This document shows, one piece after another, positions 15,269 through 23,769 of a stretch of DNA of 64,000 nt. A program made the translations under genes and the position numbers. The DNA lies in assembly GCA_030833315.1 (NCBI GenBank), contig JAURHM010000008.1:1-64000 (forward strand). Reading direction: 5' to 3'. Position 1 is the first letter of the stretch. Every line of letters starts with the position of its first letter. A model generated the notes under the pieces. That model had not been told where the DNA came from. It saw only the letters and a program-made list of their open reading frames with translations, and did not search any database. The DNA comes from Burkholderiales bacterium. Lineage in GTDB: Bacteria > Pseudomonadota > Gammaproteobacteria > Burkholderiales > SG8-41.

Positions 15269-16320
15269 CGGAGCAGTCTCTGGATCGTGCGGCTACGCTG
15301 GAAATGCCGGACGATATCGATGCCATCAACCGGCTGTATCGAGAGCGTCGCTGGGGCGATGGCCTGCCCATCGTGCCCCCGAGTGCTGCCCGTGTTGATC
15401 GCATGCTGGCGCACAGCGGCCGCGGTCGCCATGAACTCGTCGCACGCGTCGCACCGGGTTTCGGTGCGGCGACCGTGGAACGGATTGCCATCAATGCAGT
15501 GATGGCAGGCTGTGATCCTGAATATCTGCCGGTGCTGATTGCGGCGACCGAAGCGATTGCCGATGCGGAATTCAATCTGCAGGGCATCCAGGCCACGACT
15601 AATCCGGTGGCGGTGTGGCTGGTACTGAACGGCCCGATCTCGAAGCGGCTGCAGGTCAATGCGACGTTCAACTGCATCGGACAGGGCAATTGGGCGAATG
15701 CCACGCTCGGTCGGGCGATGCGACTGATCCTGCAGAACATCGGTGGCGCCTGGCCCGGTGAAATGGACCGGGCGACCCACGGCCAGCCCGGCAAGTTCAC
15801 TTTCTGCTGTGCCGAGAACGAAGAAAACCATCCCTGGCAGCCGCTGCATGTCGAACGCGGATTCGCTGCAGGCGACAGCACGGTGACCGTGGTCGGCGCC
15901 GAAGGTACGATGAACATGAACACCCATGCCCGGTTCGCCGATGAACTGGCGCGGGTCATCGCCGAAACGATGATGCATCCGACCAGCAACGAATACGTGC
16001 ATGGCGGCGAACCCTGGTTCATCCTCGGCACTGAACATGCCGAAATCTTCCGCCGTGAAGGCTGGGACAAGAAGGAGGTCAAACGCCAGTTGTGGGAGCG
16101 CTCGAAAATTGCGGTCAAACAGCTCAGTGCCAAGGAGATTGACCGTGCCCGCGCTTCGCGCGCGTCTGAGCTGGGTGAGTTAAGCGATGACACTTTGCTG
16201 CCAATCTCGCCGCGCGCGGAAGACATTCAGTTGATCGTTGCCGGCGGCCCCGGGACCCATTCGGTCTATGTGCCTTGTTTCGGCAACAGCCGTGCGGTGA
16301 CGCGGCGCATCGCCATTTAG
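15265..16320 (+). CDS. Partner protein of the UGSC selenoprotein (homologue of the C-terminal domain of the fused protein)
   Basis: The protein has 351 residues from ATG 15265, which overlaps the selenoprotein stop. The frame is open further upstream but that part lies inside the selenoprotein gene. It shares GDGLPIVPPS (31-40), INAVMAGC83DPEYLPVLIAATEAIAD, LVLNGPISK and a HGQPGKFTFCCAENEEN region with residues 208-567 of the fused selenoprotein, so it is the same domain as a separate chain. There is no signal peptide or membrane segment. I cannot name the domain. The conserved AGC cysteine and the tight coupling to a UxxC protein suggest that it forms the catalytic or substrate-binding half of a two-part enzyme. 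Confidence 0.85.
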   Translation: MTEQSLDRAATLEMPDDIDAINRLYRERRWGDGLPIVPPSAARVDRMLAHSGRGRHELVARVAPGFGAATVERIAINAVMAGCDPEYLPVLIAATEAIADAEFNLQGIQATTNPVAVWLVLNGPISKRLQVNATFNCIGQGNWANATLGRAMRLILQNIGGAWPGEMDRATHGQPGKFTFCCAENEENHPWQPLHVERGFAAGDSTVTVVGAEGTMNMNTHARFADELARVIAETMMHPTSNEYVHGGEPWFILGTEHAEIFRREGWDKKEVKRQLWERSKIAVKQLSAKEIDRARASRASELGELSDDTLLPISPRAEDIQLIVAGGPGTHSVYVPCFGNSRAVTRRIAI

Positions 16321-16462
16321 TTGAAGGCCGGGGTGTCGTTGCTGCGCGATAGAATATTTTTAAGTTATTGTTTTAATTAATTAATTTACAAGATCTGCTT
16401 TTGCGATCATTCACTTTTATCGCCCGCCAAGTAAGCTTGATGTAAGACATGCGAATTACCAT

Positions 16463-16478
16463 GTCACTAGTCAGTGAC
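16463..16478. promoter_or_regulatory. Inverted repeat upstream of the XRE regulator, possible operator
   Basis: GTCACT-AGTC-AGTGAC is a perfect inverted repeat about 40 bp before the regulator's start. TTCACTTTGACACTTT follows and may be a further half site. It lies in an AT-rich 196-bp gap and could be an autoregulatory site; not proven. Confidence 0.4.
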
Positions 16479-16516
16479 TGTTTCACTTTGACACTTTAAT
16501 GACTGGAGCGTGACGC

Positions 16517-16993
16517 ATGGGTAGAGGACGCATCAAGGCGGAGCCGGTTGATCCAACCAAATCAATCGCTGCACGCATCCGTACCGCAATGGCAGCCTGC
16601 GGCATGAAATCGGTGGCGGAACTGGGTCGCCGCATCGGCCTGCCGCGCCAGACAGTGCATCGCTGGATCAACGGCGACACCAAGAACATGACCCATGAAA
16701 ACCTCTACAAAGTTGCCGATGCACTTCAGGTGCGTGCACGCTGGCTTGCCGTTGGTGATACGGCGCCGGCGCAAATCGATCTGGCGGATGGCGATGTGGT
16801 CGGTTTGATCAAGACCTACGAATCCATGTCGACTACCGCGCGTGAGCAGTGGCTGGCCATCGGCCGGACCCTGTTATCCATGCATACGGTGGGCAAGGGC
16901 ACCGTTGTCGATCCCTATCCCAATGCGGCACCGCCGCCGCGTCTTGACGGCGACGGTGCGACTTCCGGCGGCTCCCGGTCGCTTTCATCTTAA
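16517..16993 (+). CDS. XRE/Cro-CI-type transcriptional regulator
   Basis: The protein has 158 residues. A helix-turn-helix at roughly residues 33-60 (SVAELGRRIGLPRQTVHRWING) followed by ENLYKVADALQVRARWLAVGD is the lambda-repressor-like DNA-binding domain. The remaining helices (about 85-120) may dimerise, and the last 35 residues are low-complexity Pro/Gly/Ser. There is no peptidase domain. An inverted repeat upstream may be its own operator. Its regulon cannot be told from sequence; it lies between the selenoprotein operon and mltB, both transcribed in the same direction. Confidence 0.85.
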   Translation: MGRGRIKAEPVDPTKSIAARIRTAMAACGMKSVAELGRRIGLPRQTVHRWINGDTKNMTHENLYKVADALQVRARWLAVGDTAPAQIDLADGDVVGLIKTYESMSTTAREQWLAIGRTLLSMHTVGKGTVVDPYPNAAPPPRLDGDGATSGGSRSLSS

Positions 16994-17014
16994 GCCCCCG
17001 GCTCCCGTAATTCT

Positions 17015-17047
17015 CCAAGCCGGTGGCGCATTGCCGCCCCGGCTTGG
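17015..17047. terminator. Hairpin after the XRE regulator gene, possible terminator
   Basis: CCAAGCCGG (17015-17023) pairs with CCGGCTTGG (17039-17047), with a nested GGC/GCC pair. There is no T run, so it may be a factor-dependent terminator or attenuating structure before mltB. Confidence 0.4.
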
Positions 17048-17081
17048 TAATCTCCGGTATCACAACTAAAAAGCGGTCCGT

Positions 17082-18134
17082 ATGCGCAGCCTGCTGCGCC
17101 ACATGCGTGATCGATCCGGAGTGGAAAAAATCTGTTCCCGTTTGGCTTTTGCGTTCTGGCTGCTGCTGGTAGCTTTGCCATTGGCGATGGCCGCCGCACC
17201 GGCTCCCCGTGCCGAACTGGAGCCGGAAATCCGTGCCTTTGTGCAGGAGATGGCGGAGCGGCATGGTTTTGACCGTGCTGCACTGGAGAAAACCTTCCGG
17301 GAAACCAGACGCCTCGATTCGATCATCCGCGCAATGGATGCACCGGCCACGGCCTTGCCTTGGCACGAATTCCGTCTGCGCCACATCACTGATGCACGGA
17401 TCAAGGCCGGTCTGCAGTTCTGGGCGGAGAATCAGGCCTTGCTGGAAAAGGCTGCGGCCGAATTCCGGTTGCCGGCGGAAATGGTTGTAGCGACCATCGG
17501 CGTTGAAACCATATTCGGCCGGCGTACCGGCACCATCCGCGTGCTCGATGCGCTGACGACACTGGCTTTCAGCTATCCCCGTCGTGCGGAATTTTTCCGC
17601 GGCGAACTGGAGCAGTATCTGCTGCTGTCCCGCGAAAACGGTATCGGAGTGAGCAGCCTCAAGGGTTCATTCGCCGGAGCCATCGGCATTCCGCAGTTCA
17701 TGCCCAGCAGCTATCGCAAATATGCCGTCGATTTTGACGGCGACGGTGTGCGCGACTTACGTCGCATCGCCGATGCGGTTGGCAGTGTCGCCAATTATTA
17801 CCGCCAGTTCGGCTGGCGCGAAGGTGAGGCGGTGATCCTGCCGGTCGATGTCGGCGATACCGTGCTGGATGCGCTGCTTGCTGCGGGCATCGCGCCGCAC
17901 ACCACGGTGGCTGAATTCAGGAGGCGCGGCATCGTGCCGCTGGAGCCGGCGCAGGATGACGCGCTGGCGACGCTGTTCATGGTGCAGTCCGAAGCAGGGC
18001 CACGCTACTGGCTCGGCCTGAATAATTTCTACGTCATCACGCGATACAACCGCAGCATCAACTACGCGATGGCGGTGCATGAACTGGCGGTATCCCTGCG
18101 CCGTCAGCGGCAGGCGACGGGCGTATTGCCCTGA
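17082..18134 (+). CDS. mltB: Lytic murein transglycosylase B
   Basis: The protein has 350 residues with an N-terminal hydrophobic segment (FAFWLLLVALPLAMAAA), then the SLT_2/MltB domain. IRAFVQEMAERHGFD opens it, VVATIGVETIFGRRTG carries the catalytic Glu, and LKGSFAGAIGIPQFMPSSYRKYAVDFDGDG is the conserved substrate groove. It cleaves the MurNAc-GlcNAc bond of peptidoglycan in the periplasm with formation of 1,6-anhydro products. No lipobox cysteine follows the signal region, so it is probably a soluble or signal-anchored form. It ends 9 bp from the convergent fbpC. Confidence 0.92.
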   Translation: MRSLLRHMRDRSGVEKICSRLAFAFWLLLVALPLAMAAAPAPRAELEPEIRAFVQEMAERHGFDRAALEKTFRETRRLDSIIRAMDAPATALPWHEFRLRHITDARIKAGLQFWAENQALLEKAAAEFRLPAEMVVATIGVETIFGRRTGTIRVLDALTTLAFSYPRRAEFFRGELEQYLLLSRENGIGVSSLKGSFAGAIGIPQFMPSSYRKYAVDFDGDGVRDLRRIADAVGSVANYYRQFGWREGEAVILPVDVGDTVLDALLAAGIAPHTTVAEFRRRGIVPLEPAQDDALATLFMVQSEAGPRYWLGLNNFYVITRYNRSINYAMAVHELAVSLRRQRQATGVLP

Positions 18135-18143
18135 TGTTCGGAC

Positions 18144-19214
18144 TCAGCCACGGATCTGCGCTGCGCCGGGGTCGCGCGGGTAGGCGACCAGATGATCGAG
18201 CTCGAGACGGATGCCGATTTTCTCGCCGATCGCGTGATTGTGATGGCTGGGCACCAGTGAATACACCTGGCCGCCATGCGGCAGTTGCAGGGTGTAGAGA
18301 AACTCTGCGCCGCGGAAGGCCTTGTGCAGCACCGTCGCCTGCATCGGGCTGGCATCGTCATGTAGCACGTCATCCGGCCGCAGCAGCACGTCCACCGCGG
18401 TTCCTGCGGGCCATCGCGGCGCGACATCCGGAACAAATTCACCGACCTCCAGCCGGATTCGACCGTTGCCAAGAACTTCACCCGGCAGAAACAGGCCCTG
18501 GCCGATGAATTCCGCGGCATAACGCGTCTTGGGTTCGTGATACAGCTGGTATGGCGTGTCCCATTGCTCGATGCGGCCGTTGCGCATGATGCCGATCATG
18601 TCGGCGATGTTGAAGGCTTCATTCTGGTCGTGGGTGACCAGAATCGCCGTGGTTTTTTCCCGCTTCAGGATGTCGCGTACTTCCAAGCTGAGGCGTTCAC
18701 GCATTTCGACATCCAGGTTGGAGAAGGGCTCGTCGAGCAGCAGTAGCTGCGGACGTGGCGCCAGCGCGCGTGCGAGGGCGACACGTTGCTGCTGGCCGCC
18801 CGAGAGTTCGTGAGTGTACTTGCCGCCCATCGCACCGAGACCGACCATCTCCAGCAGTTCGCTGACCCGTGCCGCCGTTTCGTTGGCATCGGCTTGGCGC
18901 AGGCCGAAAGCGATATTGCCGGCGACGGTCAGATGCGGGAACAGCGCATAGTCCTGGAAGACCACGCCGATACGCCGTCGCTCCGGGGCAACGGATACGT
19001 CAGGAGCGCTCATCACTTCGCCATCCAGCGCCACGGATCCGCTGAGGACCGGTTCAAATCCGGCGATGCAGCGCAGGACCGTGGTTTTGCCGCAGCCGCT
19101 GGCGCCGAGCAGGCAGGCGATGGCGCCGGGCTCGACATGAAAGCTAACGCCCTGCAATACGGGAGTGTTTTCGTAGGCGTGTGTGACGTCGTTGAAATCA
19201 AGGCGGGCAGACAT
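18144..19214 (-). CDS. fbpC: Iron(III) ABC transporter ATP-binding protein
   Basis: The protein has 356 residues. Walker A is GASGCGKTT, the signature is LSGGQQQR, Walker B is LLLLDEPFSNLD and the switch is VTHDQ. A C-terminal TOBE-like regulatory domain (about 245-350) follows, as in FbpC/AfuC. It powers uptake of ferric iron across the inner membrane with the divergent permease at 19321 and the binding protein at 21029-22051. A Fur-like box lies in the 106-bp gap between the two divergent genes, so iron probably controls both. Confidence 0.9.
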   Translation of the reverse strand: MSARLDFNDVTHAYENTPVLQGVSFHVEPGAIACLLGASGCGKTTVLRCIAGFEPVLSGSVALDGEVMSAPDVSVAPERRRIGVVFQDYALFPHLTVAGNIAFGLRQADANETAARVSELLEMVGLGAMGGKYTHELSGGQQQRVALARALAPRPQLLLLDEPFSNLDVEMRERLSLEVRDILKREKTTAILVTHDQNEAFNIADMIGIMRNGRIEQWDTPYQLYHEPKTRYAAEFIGQGLFLPGEVLGNGRIRLEVGEFVPDVAPRWPAGTAVDVLLRPDDVLHDDASPMQATVLHKAFRGAEFLYTLQLPHGGQVYSLVPSHHNHAIGEKIGIRLELDHLVAYPRDPGAAQIRG

Positions 19215-19239
19215 GCAGAAATTATACCGTTTTGCTGCT

Positions 19240-19258
19240 GATAATGATTCTTGTTAGA
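19240..19258. promoter_or_regulatory. Fur-box-like site between fbpC and fbpB
   Basis: GATAATGATTCTTGTTAGA resembles the 19-bp Fur consensus, with the left half identical (GATAATGAT). It lies between the divergent iron-transport genes, where it could repress both when iron is plentiful. Confidence 0.6.
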
Positions 19259-19320
19259 ATGATTTCTCTTGGATTTTCCGTAACTTACGTCAGCTGCGGC
19301 ATCGCTGGTGCCGACATCAA

Positions 19321-21012
19321 GTGACTACCGCAACCCTACCGCCCGCGCAGCAAGACTTTTCTCCGGTGACCCGCCGGCAAGGCCCGCGGCTGCTGACCCT
19401 ATTTGCAGTAGGGTTGGCGGCGCTGCTCGCATTACCAGTACTGGTCGTGCTGTTCAATCTGACGGCGCCGGCGACGGATACCTGGCGTCATCTGGTGTCA
19501 ACCGTACTGCCGGACTACATCAGCAATTCGCTGCTGCTGATGCTCGGCGTTGCCTTCGGTGTGATCATCGGCGGCGTCACCACCGCCTGGATCACCACGA
19601 TGTGCCGCTTCCCCGGACATCGCTTGTTCGAGTGGGCGCTGTTGCTGCCGATGGCGGTGCCGGCCTATGTGATGGCCTATGCCTATACCGATCTGCTGCA
19701 GTTCGCCGGTCCGGTGCAAAGCCTGCTGCGTGAATTGACCGGTTGGGGCCCGAGGGAATACTGGTTTCCCGATGTGCGTTCGCTGGGCGGCGCGATCATC
19801 ATGCTGTCGCTGGTGCTGTATCCCTATGTCTATTTGCTAGCGCGCGCGGCATTTCTCGAGCAGTCCGACAGCATGCTTGAGGTGGCCCGGGTTTCCGGTT
19901 ACGGACCATGGGGCACCTTCCGCAAGGTGGCCTTGCCGCTGGCGCGTCCGGGTATTGTCGCCGGTACGGCGCTGGCCCTGATGGAAACGCTGGCGGATTA
20001 CGGTACCGTCGCCTATTTTGGTGTGCAGACCTTCACTACCGGCATTTTCCGCGCGTGGTTTTCGCTAGGTGATCATATGGCCGCAGCACAGCTATCGGCG
20101 ATCCTGCTGAGTTTTGTGTTCCTGGTGCTGCTGATCGAAAAACTGAGCCGGCGCGGCGCCAGTTTTCATAACACGTCGCATCGCAAGCGGCTGCGCCACG
20201 TTTACCGCCTGCGCGGCTGGCGCGCTGCCGTGGCGGTGATGTTCTGCGTGATGCCGCTGGTATTCGGCTTCCTGCTGCCGGCGGGGATCATGCTGTACAT
20301 GGCGCTGACCTCGGGTGATGCCCAGTTCGGCGCGCGTTACATCGCACTCACCCGCAACACCGTGACCCTGGCTGCGGTGACGGCCGCGCTGGCGGTGCTG
20401 CTGGCGCTGGTGGTCGGTTACGCCGGACGTACTTCCAAAACGCCGCTGGTGCGCTGGTCGAACCGCATCGCCGGTCTGGGTTATGCGGTACCCGGTGCGG
20501 TGATAGCCGTGGGCGTGCTGATTCCGGTGACGCGTCTGGATCATGTACTCGCAGGCTGGATTGAGGCAGCAACCGGACATTCACCGGGTCTGATTCTCAC
20601 AGGCGGCATTGCCGCGCTGGTCTACGCCTATCTGGTGCGTTTTTTTGCGGTGTCGCTGCAGGCCGTGGATGCCGGTCTTTCCAAGATCACGCCGTCGATG
20701 GATGACGCCGCTCGCTCGCTCGGATACGGGCCGGGTGCGACGCTGAAGCATGTGCATGCGCCGCTGCTCTGGCGCAGTGCGCTGTCTGCAGGGCTTCTGG
20801 TGTTTGTGGATGTTATGAAGGAACTGCCGGCGACCTTTGTCATGCGCCCCTTCAACTTCGATACGCTGGCCGTGCAGGCCTATAACCTGGCCTCCGACGA
20901 ACGGCTTGCGGAAGCGTCAACGGCAGCGCTCACCATTGTCGTGGTGGGACTGCTGCCGTTGATTGCCCTGTCGCGGATGATCCTGCGGCCTGAAGGCGCG
21001 CAGCGCGACTGA
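19321..21012 (+). CDS. fbpB: Iron(III) ABC transporter permease (FbpB-type, two fused halves)
   Basis: The protein has 563 residues and about twelve membrane segments in two related halves, each with a BPD_transp_1 domain. The coupling motifs are EVARVSGYGPWGTFRKVALPLARPGI in the first half and DAARSLGYGPGATLKHVHAPLLW in the second, the pattern of FbpB/SfuB/AfuB iron permeases. The start is the GTG at 19321; no better start or strong ribosome site was found. It forms the channel of the ferric uptake system with the ATPase on the opposite strand and the convergent binding-protein gene 16 bp downstream. Confidence 0.9.
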   Translation: MTTATLPPAQQDFSPVTRRQGPRLLTLFAVGLAALLALPVLVVLFNLTAPATDTWRHLVSTVLPDYISNSLLLMLGVAFGVIIGGVTTAWITTMCRFPGHRLFEWALLLPMAVPAYVMAYAYTDLLQFAGPVQSLLRELTGWGPREYWFPDVRSLGGAIIMLSLVLYPYVYLLARAAFLEQSDSMLEVARVSGYGPWGTFRKVALPLARPGIVAGTALALMETLADYGTVAYFGVQTFTTGIFRAWFSLGDHMAAAQLSAILLSFVFLVLLIEKLSRRGASFHNTSHRKRLRHVYRLRGWRAAVAVMFCVMPLVFGFLLPAGIMLYMALTSGDAQFGARYIALTRNTVTLAAVTAALAVLLALVVGYAGRTSKTPLVRWSNRIAGLGYAVPGAVIAVGVLIPVTRLDHVLAGWIEAATGHSPGLILTGGIAALVYAYLVRFFAVSLQAVDAGLSKITPSMDDAARSLGYGPGATLKHVHAPLLWRSALSAGLLVFVDVMKELPATFVMRPFNFDTLAVQAYNLASDERLAEASTAALTIVVVGLLPLIALSRMILRPEGAQRD

Positions 21013-21028
21013 AGTTAGTCGGTCACGC

Positions 21029-22051
21029 TTATTTGTAGCCGACGCGGTCGAAAATCTTCTGCGCCAGCGGCTGGTTCTTACCCAGCGCGCTGATATTCAG
21101 CGTATCCATCTTGAAGCTGCCGAGCGTGGCGAGGGCCTTGTTGTTCAGCGGCGCGCCTTTCACCACGGGCCATTCGTTATTGCCTTCGGCGAAATAGCCC
21201 TGGGCCTGGTCGCTGGCGAGGTATTCCAGATATTTCACCGCCGCCTCGCGGTTTTTTGCGTTTTTGACGACGCCTGCACCCGATACATTCATGTGCGTGC
21301 CGAAATTTTTCTGGTTGGGCCAGATGAGGCCGATGTTGGCAATGGTCTTGCGGTCTTCGGGTTTCTCTGAGGCCAGCAGCCGCACGTAGTAGTAACTGTT
21401 GCTGATCGCCACGCCGCATTCGCCGGCTGCCACCGCGAGGATCTGGTCGGTGTCGCCGCCTTTAGGGGAACGTGCGAAATTTGCGACCATACCTTTAGCC
21501 CATTGTTCGGCCTTGGCTTCGCCCCAGTGTTCGATCAGCGCGCTCATCAGTGACAGGTTGTAGACATGGCTTCCGGAGCGGGTGCAGACCTTGCCCTTGA
21601 GTTTCGGATCCGCGAGGTCTTCGTAGTTCTGCACGTCGGCGGCTTTGATCGCGGCCTTGTTGTAGACGATCACTCGTGCGCGCGCGGAAAAGCCGAACCA
21701 CTGGTTGTTGGGCGTACGCATATGGTCGGGCAGGCGGGAGGTCAGCACTTTGGAATCGATCGACTGGAACAGGCCCATCTGTTCGGCACGCCACAGGCGA
21801 CCGGCATCCACCGTGACCAGCACATCAGCGGGGCTGGAGGCACCTTCGTTTTTCAGGCGTTCAATCAGCGGGTCTTCACCGGCTTCGATGCGGTTCAGCT
21901 TGATGCCCGCAGTCTTGGTGAAATTGACATACAGCGCTTCGTCGGTCTGGTAATGGCGCGAAGAGTAGAGATTCAGCAGGTTTTCCTTGGCTGTTGCGGA
22001 GAGGCTGAGTGCGCTGATCACGGCGCAGCAGATGATCCCGCTGATACGCAT
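21029..22051 (-). CDS. fbpA: Iron(III)-binding periplasmic protein
   Basis: 340 residues. A signal peptide (MRISGIICCAVISALSLSATA) is followed by LLNLYSSRHYQTDEALYVNFTKTAGIKLNRIEAGED, characteristic of FbpA/FutA ferric-binding proteins. The tyrosine cluster SNSYYYVRLL supplies iron ligands. I chose ATG 22051 because AGGA lies 7 bp upstream; the frame is open to 22072 without a ribosome site. It captures ferric iron in the periplasm for FbpBC. A large Fur-like palindrome lies upstream, so it is likely iron-repressed and transcribed separately from fbpB. Confidence 0.92.
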   Translation of the reverse strand: MRISGIICCAVISALSLSATAKENLLNLYSSRHYQTDEALYVNFTKTAGIKLNRIEAGEDPLIERLKNEGASSPADVLVTVDAGRLWRAEQMGLFQSIDSKVLTSRLPDHMRTPNNQWFGFSARARVIVYNKAAIKAADVQNYEDLADPKLKGKVCTRSGSHVYNLSLMSALIEHWGEAKAEQWAKGMVANFARSPKGGDTDQILAVAAGECGVAISNSYYYVRLLASEKPEDRKTIANIGLIWPNQKNFGTHMNVSGAGVVKNAKNREAAVKYLEYLASDQAQGYFAEGNNEWPVVKGAPLNNKALATLGSFKMDTLNISALGKNQPLAQKIFDRVGYK

Positions 22052-22118
22052 AAAAAATCCTTTAATAAACAATAATTTGATTCGTCAAAAGCTGGGGCGG
22101 ATGTCGATTGTGTTGAAT

Positions 22119-22168
22119 GTTAACAATAATGGTTCTCAATTGCAACTTTAATGAGAATTATTGTTAAC
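22119..22168. promoter_or_regulatory. Large inverted repeat with Fur-like halves upstream of fbpA
   Basis: GTTAACAATAAT (22119-22130) and ATTATTGTTAAC (22157-22168) are a perfect 12-bp inverted repeat with 26 bp between. GGTTCTCA and ATGAGAA extend the symmetry inward. Each arm resembles a Fur half-to-full box, so two Fur dimers could bind side by side over the fbpA promoter. Confidence 0.65.
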
Positions 22169-22271
22169 AAGTGAGCAGGGCGAGCCAAGGGCTATCGCCG
22201 CTACCGAGGTGCGGATTTATCAGGAACAAGCGGAGGCGGGATTCCCGGTGAGGCCGGGACAGTGCAAGGGC

Positions 22272-22763
22272 TTAGATCGCGAGGCGGCGGGCGCCGTTGT
22301 AGCGGGTCTGCCAGTAGCGATCGCTCATGTCGACGATCTCGACTTTGCCGCCGCGGCTGGGGGCGTGCACGAAGCGTGAATCGCCGAGGTAGATGCCGAC
22401 ATGGGAAAACGGGCGGCGCAGCGTGTTGAAGAACACCAGATCGCCGGGCTTGAGTTCGGTGCGGTCAATGCTGGAGCCGACCTGGCTGATTTCGCGGGCG
22501 TTGCCCGGCAGTGCTTTACCGGTGGCCTGGTTGAACACGTAACGGATCAGTCCGCTGCAGTCGAAGCCGGTGTCCGGCGTGGTCCCGCCGTATTTGTAAC
22601 GCACCCCGATAAAACTCAGCGCACGCAGCACAATTTCCTGGGCCTGGTCGAGCATGCCGCTTTCCGCAGCCGCGGACGGCGCGGCGGACTCGTTGCCGTC
22701 GTTCGCGATGGCGGACAGGGGCAGCAGGGCCAGCAGGATGATCGGAATCCAGATACGTCGCAT
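22272..22763 (-). CDS. NlpC/P60 family peptidoglycan hydrolase
   Basis: 163 residues from ATG 22763. A signal peptide ends near SAIA, then the NlpC/P60 domain carries the catalytic triad Cys69 (FDCSGLIRYVF), His121 (SHVGIYLG) and His133 (FVHAPS). Such enzymes cut the D-Glu/meso-DAP or crosslink peptide bonds of cell-wall stems outside the cytoplasm. The frame is open to a GTG at 22787, but the signal peptide then has an odd extension. A GC-rich palindrome-free leader precedes it and no operon partner is close on the same strand. Confidence 0.9.
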   Translation of the reverse strand: MRRIWIPIILLALLPLSAIANDGNESAAPSAAAESGMLDQAQEIVLRALSFIGVRYKYGGTTPDTGFDCSGLIRYVFNQATGKALPGNAREISQVGSSIDRTELKPGDLVFFNTLRRPFSHVGIYLGDSRFVHAPSRGGKVEIVDMSDRYWQTRYNGARRLAI

Positions 22764-22869
22764 GCGCGCAATGTAATCAACAAGCACATGATTGTAAAGG
22801 CGAAATTTTCAAGCCCCCGGGGAGGCGGCTCGTCGTAAACTGCATGGACTCGACGCCCGTTATTTGCCC

Positions 22870-23760
22870 ATGGCTATGCATTCCCTATCGCTAAGACTGA
22901 CACGGTTTGCCCTGTTGCTGGCGTTCTTGCTGGCCGGCGCTGCGCTGGCCCAAACCACCGTTGAAGTCATACCGCTCAAATACCGTAAGGCTGATCAGCT
23001 GATCCCGTTGCTCAAGCCCTTGCTCGGGCGCGAGGCCAGCATCAGCAATTTCCAGAACCAATTGGTGATCCGCGCCACCCCGGCAGAACTGGCGCAGGTG
23101 AAGCGTGTGCTGGCCGGCATCGATACGCAACCGCGGCGGCTGTTGATTACCGTGCGTCAGGATGCCGATGTGTCCGGCAGCCGTCGTGAGGCCGAAGTCT
23201 CGGGCAGCATCGGCAACAACAACGCGCGGATGACCGTTCCGGGCAGCAGTTCGCGTGAAGGCGGCAATGTCGTACTGCGCGAGGGGGATGACCGTTTGCG
23301 GGCGCGGGTGGTGGATTCCAGTCAGGCGGGCGGCGAACGCACGGCGCAGACCGTGCAGGTGCTGGAAGGTTACAGCGCATTCATCCGCGCCGGCGAATCG
23401 CAGCCGGTGCGCAACCGGCAGGTGTTGCGTACCATGGTCAATGGTCAGTGGGTCGACCGTGTCGTCGAAACCACCGATTACCGCGAGGCTACAACCGGCT
23501 TTAACGTGAGGCCGCATTTGCAGGGCGAGATGGTCACGCTGGACATCGATCCGCAGCGCGAATCCTTTGATGAACAGCGCCGCGGCGCGGTCAATGTGCA
23601 GCGCGTATCGACCACGGTATCCGGCCGGCTCGGCGAATGGATGGATCTCGGCGGCATTACTGAAGAGCGCAGCAACGACAGCAGCGGCATTCTCGGCACG
23701 CGCAGCGTGCGTTCCAGCGACCGGCGCGGGGTGCAGGTAAAGGTCGAACTGCTGCCCTGA
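22870..23760 (+). CDS. Secretin N-domain-like periplasmic protein
   Basis: About 296 residues. The signal peptide ends AGAALAQ. TTVEVIPLKYRKADQLIPLLKPLLG...LVIRATPAELAQVKRVLAGIDTQPRRLLITV is a NolW/secretin N1-type domain, as found in type II and IV pilus secretins. The C-terminal half (VNGQWVDRVVETTDYREATTGF, MVTLDIDPQRESF, SGRLGEWMDLGGI) resembles the start of the secretin beta-domain region but stops before a full pore. It is therefore a short secretin-like protein, not a complete channel. Start ATG 22870 or 22876 (a TTG at 22864 is less likely). No other secretion genes are adjacent. The function is unclear. Confidence 0.7.
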   Translation: MAMHSLSLRLTRFALLLAFLLAGAALAQTTVEVIPLKYRKADQLIPLLKPLLGREASISNFQNQLVIRATPAELAQVKRVLAGIDTQPRRLLITVRQDADVSGSRREAEVSGSIGNNNARMTVPGSSSREGGNVVLREGDDRLRARVVDSSQAGGERTAQTVQVLEGYSAFIRAGESQPVRNRQVLRTMVNGQWVDRVVETTDYREATTGFNVRPHLQGEMVTLDIDPQRESFDEQRRGAVNVQRVSTTVSGRLGEWMDLGGITEERSNDSSGILGTRSVRSSDRRGVQVKVELLP

Positions 23761-23769
23761 AATCGTTCT

